NCBI RefSeq assembly: GCF_037572775.1
Contig: NZ_JBBHKA010000001.1
Coordinates: 1,116,001 to 1,180,000 of the forward strand
DNA: 64,000 nt
Reading direction: 5' to 3'
Source of the DNA: Ramlibacter sp. PS4R-6
GTDB taxonomy: Bacteria; Pseudomonadota; Gammaproteobacteria; Burkholderiales; Burkholderiaceae_C
Position numbers and translations under genes: made by a program. The notes beneath the pieces were generated by a model that was not told where the DNA came from, did not search any database, and worked only from the letters and a program-made list of their open reading frames with translations. This document shows, piece after piece, positions 40,424 through 51,402 of this stretch; position 1 is the first letter of the stretch; each line of letters opens with the position of its first letter.

Positions 40424-41449
40424 TCAGCGTTGGCCGCGGAACTCCGCCGGCGACGTCCCGGTCCATTGGCGGAACGCCCGGATGAAGCTCTTTTCGTTGC
40501 GGAAGCCCACGGCCGCCGCGACCTGCTTCACCGGCTTTTCGGTGCGGAACAGCAGGTCGCTGGCGCGCTCGCGCCGGGTCTCGTCCTTCAGTTGCTGCAG
40601 GCTCGCGCCCTCGTCTTTCAGCTGGCGATGCAAGGTGCGCGGCGACACGTGCAGCAGGCGCGCGATGTGCGCCGCGCTGTGCGCCTGCTCCGCGTGCGAG
40701 ACGAGTACCTGCCGCACCTGCTCGACCAGCAGGCGGTCGCGCCGGTACTGCAGCACCGTGAGCGGCAGGGCGCGCTTGAGCATCTGGCGCAGCGCCTTCT
40801 CGTCGCGGCGCAGCGGCAGCGCCAGGTAGCGCGCGTCGAAGGCGACCAGCGCCTGCTGCGCGTCGAACTCGATGCGCCCGCCCGGGAACATGTGGCGGTA
40901 CGCGTCGGCATGCGGCGGCTGCGGGAACGGGAAGCGCGCGGCGGCCAGCGGGATGCGCGAGTCGACATACCAGCACGCCAGGCCATGGATGTTGCGCAGC
41001 ACGTGCACCAGGCAGAACTCCCGCGCGCCGGCGCCGTGGCGCGCCAGGTTGGCGAGCTCCTCGATGGCGATCACGGCTGTGTCGCCCTGCTGCTGCAGGC
41101 CGATGCGGATGTCCGCCGCGATGAGCCCATGGTGGCGGCACCAGCGCTTGATCGCGACGCCGAGGTTGGGCGAGCTGAGCGAGGCGCGCGCCAGCATCCC
41201 GTAGCTGCCCCAGGGCAGCTTGCGGCCGAAGGCGCCCAGCGCTTCGTCGTCCAGCGCCTGCATCGCCGCGCCCGACAGTAGCTCCATCTGCAGGGAGGTG
41301 ATCCGCGCATCGGCTTTGGCCAGCTGCGCTGGCGTGATCTGTGCCGCCCGCAGGGCCTCGGCCGGGTTCACGCCGCCGCGAGCCATTGCCTGCGCCATCA
41401 CGCGGGCGAAGGCCATCGGGGTGGCGGCGGTGGGGACGGCGGTGGCCAT
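40424..41449 (-). CDS. AraC-family regulator with N-terminal arabinose-binding-like domain
   Basis: A 341-residue regulator. Residues about 25-215 form the N-terminal domain typical of OruR/ArgR-like and acyl-CoA-cluster AraC proteins (GSYGMLARASLSSPNLGVAI, ADIRIGLQQQGDTAV). The C-terminal helix-turn-helix pair is AHIARLLHVSPRTLHRQLKD and VAAAVGFRNEKSFIRAFRQW, ending TGTSPAEFRGQR. It is divergent from liuB with 91 bases between the two start codons, the usual arrangement for a local regulator, so it probably controls the liuB-liuE run. This is positional inference; its binding site was not identified. The start at 41449 removes a long upstream open frame that overlaps liuB antisense. Confidence 0.88.
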   Translation of the reverse strand: MATAVPTAATPMAFARVMAQAMARGGVNPAEALRAAQITPAQLAKADARITSLQMELLSGAAMQALDDEALGAFGRKLPWGSYGMLARASLSSPNLGVAIKRWCRHHGLIAADIRIGLQQQGDTAVIAIEELANLARHGAGAREFCLVHVLRNIHGLACWYVDSRIPLAAARFPFPQPPHADAYRHMFPGGRIEFDAQQALVAFDARYLALPLRRDEKALRQMLKRALPLTVLQYRRDRLLVEQVRQVLVSHAEQAHSAAHIARLLHVSPRTLHRQLKDEGASLQQLKDETRRERASDLLFRTEKPVKQVAAAVGFRNEKSFIRAFRQWTGTSPAEFRGQR

Positions 41450-41540
41450 GGCAGGCCCCAGTGTAGCTGGCACGATTTGCAACCTGCCGGATACCCTCCG
41501 GTGACGGCCCGCGGCGCTACCATCGTGCGAGGAGACGACC

Positions 41541-43148
41541 ATGCCCATCCTCGAGAGCCAGCTCAACCCGCGGTCTGCGGAATTCCAGTCCAACGCCCAG
41601 GCCATGCGGGCGCTGGTGGAAGACCTGGCGGCGCAGGTGGCCAAGGCGGCGGCCGGCGGCGGCGAGGCGGCGCGCGCCAAGCACACCGCGCGCGGCAAGC
41701 TCTTGCCGCGCGACCGCGTGCAGATGCTGCTCGACCCGGGCACGCCTTTCCTGGAGATCGCGCCGCTGGCCGCGCACGACATGTACAACGGCGACGCGCC
41801 CTCGGCGGGCGTGATCACGGGCATCGGCCGCGTGTCGGGCGTCGAATGCATGATCGTGTGCAACGACGCCACGGTGAAGGGCGGCACCTACTACCCGATG
41901 ACGGTGAAGAAGCACCTGCGCGCGCAGGAGATCGCCGCGCAGAACCGCCTGCCGTGCATCTACCTCGTCGACTCGGGCGGCGCCAACCTGCCGAACCAGG
42001 ACGAGGTGTTCCCCGACCGCGACCACTTCGGCCGCATCTTCTACAACCAGGCGAATCTCTCCGCGCAAGGCATCGCGCAGATCGCCGTGGTGATGGGCTC
42101 GTGCACCGCGGGCGGCGCGTACGTGCCGGCGATGAGCGACGAGACCATCATCGTCAAGAACCAGGGCACCATCTTCCTGGGCGGCCCGCCGCTGGTGAAG
42201 GCGGCCACCGGCGAAATCGTCTCGGCCGAGGACCTGGGCGGCGGCGATGCGCACACGCGCCTGTCGGGCGTGGCCGACCACCTGGCGCAGAACGACATGC
42301 ACGCGCTGGCGCTGGCGCGGCAAGCCGTGGCGACGCTCGATGCGCGCAAGCAGTGGCCGGCCGACGTGCGCGAGCCGAAGCCGCCGAAGTACGACCCGAA
42401 GGAGATCTACGGCGTGGTGCCGCAGGACACGCGCAAGCCCTGGGACGTGCGCGAGGTGATCGCGCGCATGGTCGACGGCAGCGAGATGCACGAGTTCAAG
42501 GCGCGCTTCGGCACGACGCTGGTGTGCGGCTTCGCGCACATCGAGGGCATGCCGGTGGGCATCATCGCGAACAACGGGATCCTGTTCTCCGAAAGCGCGC
42601 AGAAGGGTGCGCACTTCATCGAGCTGTGCTGCCAGCGCAAGATCCCGCTGGTGTTCCTGCAGAACATCACCGGCTTCATGGTGGGCCGCAAGTACGAGAA
42701 CGAAGGCATCGCGCGCCACGGCGCGAAGATGGTGACGGCGGTGGCCACCGCCAGCGTGCCGAAATTCACCGTGATCATCGGCGGCAGCTTCGGCGCCGGC
42801 AACTACGGCATGTGCGGCCGCGCGTACTCGCCGCGCTTCCTGTGGATGTGGCCGAACGCGCGCATCTCGGTCATGGGCGGCGAGCAGGCGGCCAGCGTGC
42901 TGGCCACGGTCAAGCGCGACGGCATCGAAGGCAAGGGCGGCAAGTGGAGCGCGGAAGAAGAAGCCGCGTTCAAGCAGCCGCTGCTGGACCAGTTCGCCTT
43001 CCAGTCGCATCCCTATTACGCCAGCGCGCGCCTGTGGGACGACGGCGTGATCGACCCGGCCGACACGCGCCGCGTGCTGGCGCTGGGCCTGTCGGCCGCC
43101 ATGAACGCGCCGATCGGCGAGCCCAAGTTCGGCGTGTTCCGCATGTGA
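41541..43148 (+). CDS. liuB: 3-methylcrotonyl-CoA carboxylase, beta (carboxyltransferase) subunit
   Basis: A 535-residue carboxyltransferase that moves CO2 from biotin on LiuD to 3-methylcrotonyl-CoA, giving 3-methylglutaconyl-CoA. The N-terminal acyl-CoA half has [20 protein letters not shown] and [20 protein letters not shown], characteristic of MCC beta subunits rather than propionyl-CoA carboxylase. The C-terminal half has [52 protein letters not shown] and [13 protein letters not shown]. Full family length. It heads an 11-gene tightly packed run and is divergent from an AraC regulator. GAGGAGACGACC lies just before the ATG. Confidence 0.95.
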   Translation: MPILESQLNPRSAEFQSNAQAMRALVEDLAAQVAKAAAGGGEAARAKHTARGKLLPRDRVQMLLDPGTPFLEIAPLAAHDMYNGDAPSAGVITGIGRVSGVECMIVCNDATVKGGTYYPMTVKKHLRAQEIAAQNRLPCIYLVDSGGANLPNQDEVFPDRDHFGRIFYNQANLSAQGIAQIAVVMGSCTAGGAYVPAMSDETIIVKNQGTIFLGGPPLVKAATGEIVSAEDLGGGDAHTRLSGVADHLAQNDMHALALARQAVATLDARKQWPADVREPKPPKYDPKEIYGVVPQDTRKPWDVREVIARMVDGSEMHEFKARFGTTLVCGFAHIEGMPVGIIANNGILFSESAQKGAHFIELCCQRKIPLVFLQNITGFMVGRKYENEGIARHGAKMVTAVATASVPKFTVIIGGSFGAGNYGMCGRAYSPRFLWMWPNARISVMGGEQAASVLATVKRDGIEGKGGKWSAEEEAAFKQPLLDQFAFQSHPYYASARLWDDGVIDPADTRRVLALGLSAAMNAPIGEPKFGVFRM

Positions 43149-44281
43149 TGGACAGCATCTACCTCACCCACGACCACGAGCTGCTGCGCGAGCAGGTCGC
43201 GAAGTTCATCGCGCGCGAGGTCGAGCCGCACGCCGACGCGTGGGAAGAGCAGGGCCATGTGCCGCGCGAGGTGCTCAAGCGCATGGGCGAGGCGGGCCTG
43301 TTCGGGCTGATGTACGAATCGCAATACGGCGGCGCCGAGGCCGACGCGCTGACCAACCTGGTCTTCGCCGAGGCGCTCTCGCAATCGACCTATGCCGGCT
43401 TCATCATCACCGTGCTGGTCCACACCGACATGGCGAGCCCGCACCTGCACCACGCGGGCAGCGCGGCGCAGAAGGAGAAGTACCTGAAGCGGGTGATCGC
43501 CGGCGAGCTGGTCACGGCGGTCGCGATCACCGAGCCGGGCGCAGGCTCCGACGTCTCCGGCATCCGCACGACGGCGAAGCGCGACGGCAACGAGTGGGTG
43601 CTCAACGGCACCAAGATGTTCATCACCAACGGCGTGCACGCCAACCTGTACTTCGTCGCGGCGAAGACCGGGGCGGGCAAGCGCGAGATGTCGATGTTCA
43701 TCGTCGAGAAGGGCACGCCGGGCTTCACCGTGGGCCGCGCGCTGAAGAAGACCGGCTGGCTGTCGTCCGACACGGCCGAACTCGTCTTCGACAACGTGCG
43801 CATCCCGGCGGACAACCTGCTGGGCGAGGAGGGCAAGGGCTTCTACTCGGTGATGAAGAACTTCCAGACCGAGCGCATCGCGCTGGCCGCGATGGCGGTG
43901 GGGCATTGCCAGCGCGCGCTGCAGCTCACGCTGGACTACGTGCGCCAGCGCACGGCCTTCGGCGGGCCGCTGTGGGACCAGCAGACGATCCGCCAGCGCA
44001 TCTCCATGCTCGATGCCAAGACGCGCGCCGCACGCCAGTTCATGTACCACTGCGCCTGGCGCGTCACGCAGGGCCACGACATCGTGCAGGACGTCTCCAT
44101 GCTCAAGGCGCTGACGGGCGAGCTGGTGAACGAGGTCGTGCAGGCCTGCCAGCAGTTCCACGGCGGCATGGGCTACATCCGCGAAACGGCGATCGAGCGG
44201 CTGTGGCGCGATGCGCGCGTCCTGGCCATCGGCGGCGGCGCGACCGAAGTGATGCTGGAGGAAGTGGCCAAGCGCTACTGA
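43148..44281 (+). CDS. Acyl-CoA dehydrogenase (LiuA-like catalytic arrangement)
   Basis: A 377-residue flavin dehydrogenase and a second candidate for the first oxidation in the liu cluster. Blocks are [60 protein letters not shown] and MGYIRETAIERLWRDARVLA. The C-terminal Glu of short-chain enzymes is replaced (IGGGATEVM), while helix G has NFQTERIALAAMAVGH, giving Glu242 as the likely base, as in isovaleryl- and long-chain enzymes. The start overlaps the liuB stop by one base (TGATG). It may handle a related branched acyl-CoA such as a citronellyl- or other terpenoid acid CoA; this is inference, since liuA proper is at 4579. Confidence 0.88.
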   Translation: MDSIYLTHDHELLREQVAKFIAREVEPHADAWEEQGHVPREVLKRMGEAGLFGLMYESQYGGAEADALTNLVFAEALSQSTYAGFIITVLVHTDMASPHLHHAGSAAQKEKYLKRVIAGELVTAVAITEPGAGSDVSGIRTTAKRDGNEWVLNGTKMFITNGVHANLYFVAAKTGAGKREMSMFIVEKGTPGFTVGRALKKTGWLSSDTAELVFDNVRIPADNLLGEEGKGFYSVMKNFQTERIALAAMAVGHCQRALQLTLDYVRQRTAFGGPLWDQQTIRQRISMLDAKTRAARQFMYHCAWRVTQGHDIVQDVSMLKALTGELVNEVVQACQQFHGGMGYIRETAIERLWRDARVLAIGGGATEVMLEEVAKRY

Positions 44282-44295
44282 CGGAGGACCTGACG

Positions 44296-45438
44296 ATGCG
44301 TGCCCTGTTCGCCCTGCTGCTCGCCCTGTTCATCGCGCCGCTGCATGCGCAGACGTTGCAGCTGGACAACCTGCTGAACGAGTCGGTGGTGACCATCCCC
44401 AAGAAGGGGGCCCTGTTCACCATCGATCTCGAGACGACGCTGTACAAGCCCGAGGGCGACGGGCCGTTCCCGGTGGTCGTCATCAACCACGGCAAGGCCG
44501 ACGGCAACCCGCGCTTCCAGGGACGCTACCGCCCGGGGCGCGCCGCGCGCTACTTCCTGCAGCGCGGCTACGCGGTGGTCGTGCCCATGCGGCAGGGCTT
44601 CTCGAAATCCGGCGGCTCGTACATCGCGGGCTGCCACGTCGAGTCCAACGGCCGCCTGCAGGCCGAGGACGTGAAGGCCGCACTCGACTGGGTGCGCGAG
44701 CAGCCTTGGGCCATCAAGGACCAGCTGCTGGTGGTGGGCCAGTCGCACGGCGGCTGGACCACGCTGGCGTTCGGCGCGCTGAAGTATCCCGGCGTGAAGG
44801 GCCTGGTGAACTTCGCGGGCGGGCTGCGGCAGGAAGGCTGTTTCCAGTGGAAGGAGCAACTGGCCAACGGCGCCGGCGACTACGCGAAAGAAACGACGCT
44901 GCCTTCGCTCTGGTTCTACGGCGACAACGACAGCTACTGGGACGTGCCGACCTGGCAGGCGATGGCCGACAAGTACAAGGCCGGCGGCGCCAACATGCGG
45001 CTGGTGGCCTTCGGCAGCTTCGGCACCGACGCGCACGGGCTCTTCAATTCGCAGGCCGGCGCGAAGATCTGGGAACCGGAAGTGACGAAGTTCCTGCAGC
45101 AGGTGGGCCTGCCCTTCGAGACCACGGCCGTGGCCGTCAAGTTCGCCGCGAAGCCGGCCACGCCGGCGCCGCCCGCCACCAACTTCGCGTCGGTGCTCGA
45201 CGAAACGAAGCTGCCGCACGTGAAGGAGTCCGGACGCGAGGGCTACAAGAGCTACCTCGGCCGTGAGATGCCGCGCGCCTTCGCGATCTCGGAGCAGGGC
45301 GCCTGGGGCTGGGCCAACGGCGACGGCGACCCGCTGCAGCGCGCGCTGGACAACTGCGCGCGGCAACACAAGGGCGAGTGCAAGCTGTACTCTGTGGACG
45401 ACAAGGTCGTCTGGCCGGAAGGAAAAGTCGCGCAATGA
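44296..45438 (+). CDS. Exported alpha/beta hydrolase (dienelactone hydrolase-like)
   Basis: A 380-residue protein with a signal peptide (MRALFALLLALFIAPLHAQ). The hydrolase core shows PFPVVVINHGKADGNPRFQG, nucleophile Ser150 in VVGQSHGGWTTLAF, the acidic residue in FYGDNDSYWDV and a His in GTDAHGLFN. Two internal Cys (AGCHVE, EGCFQW) may pair. After about residue 280 comes a linker (KPATPAPPATN) and a C-terminal module (YKSYLGREMPRAFAISEQGA, ALDNCARQHKGECKLYSVDD) that resembles domains appended to secreted esterases. It lies inside the liu run but acts outside the cytoplasm, so its link to leucine breakdown is unclear. Confidence 0.85.
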   Translation: MRALFALLLALFIAPLHAQTLQLDNLLNESVVTIPKKGALFTIDLETTLYKPEGDGPFPVVVINHGKADGNPRFQGRYRPGRAARYFLQRGYAVVVPMRQGFSKSGGSYIAGCHVESNGRLQAEDVKAALDWVREQPWAIKDQLLVVGQSHGGWTTLAFGALKYPGVKGLVNFAGGLRQEGCFQWKEQLANGAGDYAKETTLPSLWFYGDNDSYWDVPTWQAMADKYKAGGANMRLVAFGSFGTDAHGLFNSQAGAKIWEPEVTKFLQQVGLPFETTAVAVKFAAKPATPAPPATNFASVLDETKLPHVKESGREGYKSYLGREMPRAFAISEQGAWGWANGDGDPLQRALDNCARQHKGECKLYSVDDKVVWPEGKVAQ

Positions 45439-46214
45439 AACACCTGCAATTGGCATTCGACGCGGGCGTGGCGACGGTCACGCTCAACCGCCCCGACGTG
45501 CGCAACGCGTTCAACGACGAGGTGATCGGGGAGCTGTCCGGCGTCTTCGCCGAATACGGCGAGCGGCGCGAGGTGCGTTGCATCGTGCTCGCGGCCAACG
45601 GCGCGGCCTTCTGCGCCGGCGCCGACCTCAACTGGATGAAGCGCATGGCGAGCTACTCCTACGAGGAGAACCTCGACGACGCCAAGGCGCTGGCCAACAT
45701 GCTGCGCGTGATCTACCGGTGCCCCAAGCCGACCATCGCGCGCGTGCAGGGCGACACCTACGCGGGCGGCATGGGCCTGGTGGCCGCGTGCGACATCGCC
45801 ATCTCGGTGGACACCGCGAACTACTGCCTGAGCGAGGTGAAGCTGGGCCTGATACCCGCGACCATCAGCCCCTACGTGATCCGCGCGATGGGGCCGCGCG
45901 CGGCGCACCGCTACTTCCTCACGGCCGAGCGCTTCGACGCCGGCGAAGCGCTGCGCATCGGCTTCGTGCACGAGGTCGTGAAGGCCGGGGAGCTCGACGC
46001 GAAGGTGAGCGAGATCGCGCAAGCGCTCGTCGCCGCCGGCCCCGCAGCGGTGAAGGCGTGCAAGGAGCTGGTGCACGACGTCGCCGACCGCGAGATCGAC
46101 CACGTGCTGGTCGAGCGCACGGTCAAGGGCATCGCCGACATCCGCGTGAGCGACGAAGGCCGCGAAGGCATCCAGTCCTTCCTGGGCAAGCGCAAGCCGT
46201 CATGGGCCACCTGA
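45435..46214 (+). CDS. liuC: Methylglutaconyl-CoA hydratase (enoyl-CoA hydratase family)
   Basis: A 259-residue crotonase-family enzyme converting 3-methylglutaconyl-CoA to HMG-CoA. The oxyanion-hole blocks are GAAFCAGADLNWMKRMASYS, a signature of the AUH/LiuC branch, and QGDTYAGGMGLVAACDIAIS; the expected acidic residues are in SEVKLGLIPATISPYV. It overlaps the exported hydrolase by four bases (ATGA) and is overlapped by the DUF4126 gene, giving continuous translation. Its position between liuB and liuD confirms the pathway assignment. Confidence 0.93.
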   Translation: MKHLQLAFDAGVATVTLNRPDVRNAFNDEVIGELSGVFAEYGERREVRCIVLAANGAAFCAGADLNWMKRMASYSYEENLDDAKALANMLRVIYRCPKPTIARVQGDTYAGGMGLVAACDIAISVDTANYCLSEVKLGLIPATISPYVIRAMGPRAAHRYFLTAERFDAGEALRIGFVHEVVKAGELDAKVSEIAQALVAAGPAAVKACKELVHDVADREIDHVLVERTVKGIADIRVSDEGREGIQSFLGKRKPSWAT

Positions 46215-46823
46215 TCGACACGCCGCAACTGCTGGCACTGGCCGCGGCGCTGGGCTGGGCCAGCGGCATCCGCCTGTACGCAGTCGTGCTGCTCACCGGC
46301 CTGGCCGGCCACTTCGGCCTCATCGACCTGCCGCAGGGCCTGAAGGTGCTGGAGCACCCGGGCGTGCTCGCGGCCAGCGGCTTCATGTGCTTCATCGAGT
46401 TCTTCGCCGACAAGATCCCCTACGTCGACACGCTGTGGGACATGGTGCACACGGTGATCCGCATCCCGGCCGGTGCGGCGCTGGCGGCGGGCGCGCTCGG
46501 CGCCGACGGGCCCGCGATGGGATGGATCGCCGCGATCCTCGGGGGCAGCCTCGCGGCCACCAGCCACGTGACCAAGCTCACCACGCGCGCGGCGGTCAAT
46601 ACCTCGCCCGAGCCCTTCTCCAACCTCGGCGTGTCGCTGCTGGAGGACGGCCTCGTCGTCTTCATGCTGTGGCTGTCGGCGACGCATCCGGTCGCTTTCG
46701 CCTTCGTGCTGCTGCTGTCGATCGCGCTGGCGATCCTGCTGCTCGCCCTGCTGTTCAAGTTCCTGCGCCTGGTCGCGCGCAGGCTCGTCGACTTCTTCTC
46801 CGGCCATGCGCCGAAGCTCTCGT

Positions 46824-46852
<29 letters not shown>
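46202..46852 (+). CDS. DUF4126-family membrane protein
   Basis: A 216-residue inner-membrane protein with about five hydrophobic segments (near residues 8-38, 52-66, 82-118 with Gly-rich LGGSLAATSH, 138-160 and 162-185). The block GWASGIRLYAVVLLTGLAGH at the N-terminus and HVTKLTTRAAVNTSPEPFSN near the middle are the family signature. Function unknown. It overlaps liuC by 13 bases and liuD by 29, an unusually deep overlap for a gene that seems unrelated to leucine catabolism. The ATG at 46202 lies within the end of liuC. Similar DUF4126 genes sit next to acyl-CoA genes in other Burkholderiales as far as I know. Confidence 0.82.
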
Positions 46853-48824
<1,972 letters not shown>

Positions 48825-48844
48825 GCCGGGATCCAGCGTCTTCC

Positions 48845-49765
48845 ATGCGCATCGTCTTCAGTGCCACGCAGACCAAGGTCCAGCCCTGGCTGGAGGCCTT
48901 TCGCGTTGCCTTGCCGCAGGCGCAGGTCCAGGAGTGGCAGCCGGGCGCCGCGCCCGCCGACTACGCGGTGGTGTGGCGCCCGCCGCAGCAGCTCTTCGAC
49001 GAGCAGCCGCGCCTGAAGGCCATCATGAACATGGGCGCGGGTGTCGACGCGCTGCTCGAGATGCGGACGCCGCCGCAGGCGGTGATCGTGCGCATCGACG
49101 ACGGCGGCATGGCCGTGCAGATGGCGGAGTTCGTGTGCCACGCGGTGATCCGCTACTTCCGCGAGCTGGACGTGTACGAGCGCGACGTCGCGCAAGGCAC
49201 CTGGTCCTTCCGCAAGCCGCGCCGGCGCGAGGAGTTCCCGGTCGGCATCATGGGCCTGGGCGTGCTGGGGCAGCGCGTCGCCGAAGCCGTCGCGCATTTC
49301 GAATTCCCGTTGCGCGGCTGGAGCCGCACGCCCAGGCAGGTGCCGGGCATGCGCTGCTTCGCGGGCGCGGAGCAGTTCGACGAGTTCCTCGCCGGCACGC
49401 GCGTGCTGGTGTGCCTGCTGCCCCTGACGCCCGAGACTGAAGGCATCATGAACCGCCGCACGCTCGGCCGGCTCATGCCGCAGTCCTACGTGATCAACGT
49501 GGCGCGCGGCGCGCACCTGGTCGAGGAGGACCTCGTCGCGCTGCTGGACGACGGCCACCTGGCGGGCGCGACGCTGGATGTCTTCCGCACCGAGCCGCTG
49601 CCCGAAGGCCATCCGTTCTGGAAGCACCCGAAGGTGACGATCACCCCGCACACCTCGGCGCGCACGCTGCGCGACGAGAGCGTGGCGCAGATCGCCGGCA
49701 AGATCCTCGCCCTGGAGCGCGGAGAACCCATTGCCGGCGTGGTCGACCGCAACAGAGGATACTGA
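48845..49765 (+). CDS. D-2-hydroxyacid dehydrogenase (glyoxylate/hydroxypyruvate reductase A-like)
   Basis: A 306-residue NAD(P)H-dependent oxidoreductase reducing 2-oxoacids such as glyoxylate or hydroxypyruvate. The nucleotide-binding motif is IMGLGVLGQRVAEAVAHF (about 137-154). The catalytic Arg is in INVARGAHLVEEDLVALLDD, the Glu is probably in ATLDVFRTEPLPEGHPF, and the His in ITPHTSARTLRDE. The N-terminal half is short and has VVWRPPQQLFDEQPRLKAI, as in GhrA proteins. It lies between liuD and liuE with gaps of 20 and 4 bases, yet leucine breakdown has no known step for it. Possibly it disposes of a side product. Confidence 0.9.
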   Translation: MRIVFSATQTKVQPWLEAFRVALPQAQVQEWQPGAAPADYAVVWRPPQQLFDEQPRLKAIMNMGAGVDALLEMRTPPQAVIVRIDDGGMAVQMAEFVCHAVIRYFRELDVYERDVAQGTWSFRKPRRREEFPVGIMGLGVLGQRVAEAVAHFEFPLRGWSRTPRQVPGMRCFAGAEQFDEFLAGTRVLVCLLPLTPETEGIMNRRTLGRLMPQSYVINVARGAHLVEEDLVALLDDGHLAGATLDVFRTEPLPEGHPFWKHPKVTITPHTSARTLRDESVAQIAGKILALERGEPIAGVVDRNRGY

Positions 49766-49769
49766 CGCC

Positions 49770-50678
49770 ATGAAGCTCCCCAGCAAGGCCAAGCTCGTCG
49801 ACGTGGGCCCGCGCGACGGCTTGCAGAACGAAAAGCAGCCGGTGCCCACCGAGGTCAAGGTGCAGCTGGTGCACCTGCTGCAGGACGCCGGCCTGAAGGA
49901 GATCGAGGTCACCAGCTTCGTCTCGCCCAAGTGGGTGCCGCAGATGGCCGACAACGCGCAGGTGATGGCCGGCATCCGGCGCAAGCCCGGCGTTCGCTAC
50001 TCGGTGCTCACGCCCAACATGAAGGGCTTCGAGGCCGCCGTCGAGTCCAAGCCCGACGAGATCGTGGTGTTCGGCGCCGCGAGCGAAGCCTTCAGCCAGA
50101 AGAACATCAATTGCTCGATCGCGGAGTCGATCGAGCGCTTCGCGCCGGTGGTCGAGGCGGCGCGAGCGAAGAACATCCACGTGCGTGGTGCGATCTCCAC
50201 CGCGGTCGGCTGCCCCTACGAAGGCGAGATTGCGCCCGAGCGTGTCGAACTGGTGGCCCGGCTGATGAAGGAGATCGGCGTGCAGCACGTGGGCGTGGCC
50301 GATACCATCGGCGTGGGGACACCGCTGAAGGTCCAGCGCGCGATGGAAGCGGCACTGAAGCACTACGCCATCGACGACGTGTCGGGCCATTTCCACGACA
50401 CCTACGGCCAGGCGCTGGCCAACACCATGGCGTGCCTCGAGATGGGCATTTGGCAGTTCGACACCTCGTGCGCGGGTCTCGGCGGCTGCCCGTACGCCAA
50501 GGGCGCGACCGGCAACGTGGCGACCGAGGACGTGGTCTACATGTTGCACGGCCTGGGTATCGAGACCGGCATCGACCTCGACAAGTTGATCGACGCGGGC
50601 AAGTACATCAGCGACCACCTGCAGCGCAAGCCGAACTCGCGCGCGGCCACGGCCATCCTGAACAAGCGGGCGGGCTGA
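49770..50678 (+). CDS. liuE: Hydroxymethylglutaryl-CoA lyase
   Basis: A 302-residue lyase splitting HMG-CoA into acetoacetate and acetyl-CoA, the last step of the liu pathway. The N-terminal DVGPRDGLQNEKQPVPTEVK is the metal- and substrate-binding start of the DRE-TIM barrel. VGVADTIGVGTPLKVQRAME and SGHFHDTYGQALANTMACLE carry metal ligands, and the loop CAGLGGCPYAKGATGNVATE includes the active-site Cys. Length and blocks are complete. The start at 49770 is the ATG nearest the upstream stop; the 13 codons before it belong to the end of the preceding gene in another frame. It overlaps the following gene by one base. Confidence 0.95.
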   Translation: MKLPSKAKLVDVGPRDGLQNEKQPVPTEVKVQLVHLLQDAGLKEIEVTSFVSPKWVPQMADNAQVMAGIRRKPGVRYSVLTPNMKGFEAAVESKPDEIVVFGAASEAFSQKNINCSIAESIERFAPVVEAARAKNIHVRGAISTAVGCPYEGEIAPERVELVARLMKEIGVQHVGVADTIGVGTPLKVQRAMEAALKHYAIDDVSGHFHDTYGQALANTMACLEMGIWQFDTSCAGLGGCPYAKGATGNVATEDVVYMLHGLGIETGIDLDKLIDAGKYISDHLQRKPNSRAATAILNKRAG

Positions 50679-51172
50679 TGGGAGACGCGCAACTTCCGGA
50701 GAGCGTGCAGCGCGTGGCGCGCGCCTTGCAGGACAACGGCCATCCGCACACGCCGGTGATGCTGGACGACGCGGCGCGCACCGCGCAGCAGGCCGCCGAC
50801 GCGCTGGGCATCCGCGTCGGGCAGATCGCCAAGAGCATCATCTTCCGCCGCAAGGCGGACGATGCGGCAGTGCTGGTCATCACGTCGGGCGACCGGCGCG
50901 TCGACGAGAAGAAAGTCGATGCCATCGTCGGCAAGACCGGCCGCGCCGACGCCGACTTCGTCAAGGCCAAGACCGGTTACTCCATCGGCGGCGTGTCGCC
51001 GATCGCGCATGCGTCGCCGCCGGTGACGCTCATCGACCGCGAGCTGTTCCGCTTCGAGGAGATCTGGGCGGCGGCGGGCCATCCGCACGGCGTGTTCAAG
51101 CTCCGGCCGCAGGATCTCGAGCGCCTGACCGGCGCGCCCGTCGCCGACGTGGTGCAGGAGCCCGCGCCCTGA
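50678..51172 (+). CDS. YbaK/ProX-type aminoacyl-tRNA deacylase
   Basis: A 164-residue protein of the YbaK/EbsC or INS-domain family, which hydrolyses mischarged tRNA such as Cys-tRNA(Pro) or Ala-tRNA(Pro). Visible blocks are QIAKSIIFRRKADDAAVLVI with the conserved Lys, ITSGDRRVDEKKVDAIVGK and GYSIGGVSPIAHASPPVTLI with the GxxxP loop. The start overlaps the liuE stop by one base (TGATG), and its stop overlaps the DUF1289 start by one base. It is a trans-editing enzyme with no evident role in leucine catabolism, so its presence in the run is probably only cotranscription. Confidence 0.88.
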   Translation: MGDAQLPESVQRVARALQDNGHPHTPVMLDDAARTAQQAADALGIRVGQIAKSIIFRRKADDAAVLVITSGDRRVDEKKVDAIVGKTGRADADFVKAKTGYSIGGVSPIAHASPPVTLIDRELFRFEEIWAAAGHPHGVFKLRPQDLERLTGAPVADVVQEPAP

Positions 51173-51402
51173 TGTCGCCGCGCGAGCTGCTGGCCCAGCG
51201 CGCGCGCATCGTGGCCGCGGGCACCGGCGAGGACGTGCCTTCGCCCTGCATCTCGGTGTGCCGCATGGATGCGCGCGGCGAGCTGTGCCTGGGCTGCCTG
51301 CGCACGCTCGACGAGGTCGCGGCCTGGGGCCGCATGGGCGACGGCGAGAAGCGCGAGGTGTGGGCGCTGCTGGCCAAACGCATCGAGGAGGAAGCCGCAT
51401 GA
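51172..51402 (+). CDS. DUF1289 small Cys-rich protein
   Basis: A 76-residue protein with the DUF1289 pattern CISVCRMD...ELCLGCLRTLDEVAAW. The four Cys (CxxxC and CxxC) could bind zinc or an iron-sulfur cluster. The spacing and the following WGRMGDGEKREVWALL block agree with the family, whose function is unknown. It overlaps the genes on both sides by one and four bases, so its expression is tied to them. Small enough to be skipped by length filters. Confidence 0.88.
   Translation: MSPRELLAQRARIVAAGTGEDVPSPCISVCRMDARGELCLGCLRTLDEVAAWGRMGDGEKREVWALLAKRIEEEAA

Noticed and set aside
41450-41540. A second LiuR-like operator between the AraC gene and liuB
   Set aside because: No palindrome resembling AATTGACGTTTAC was found in the gap.
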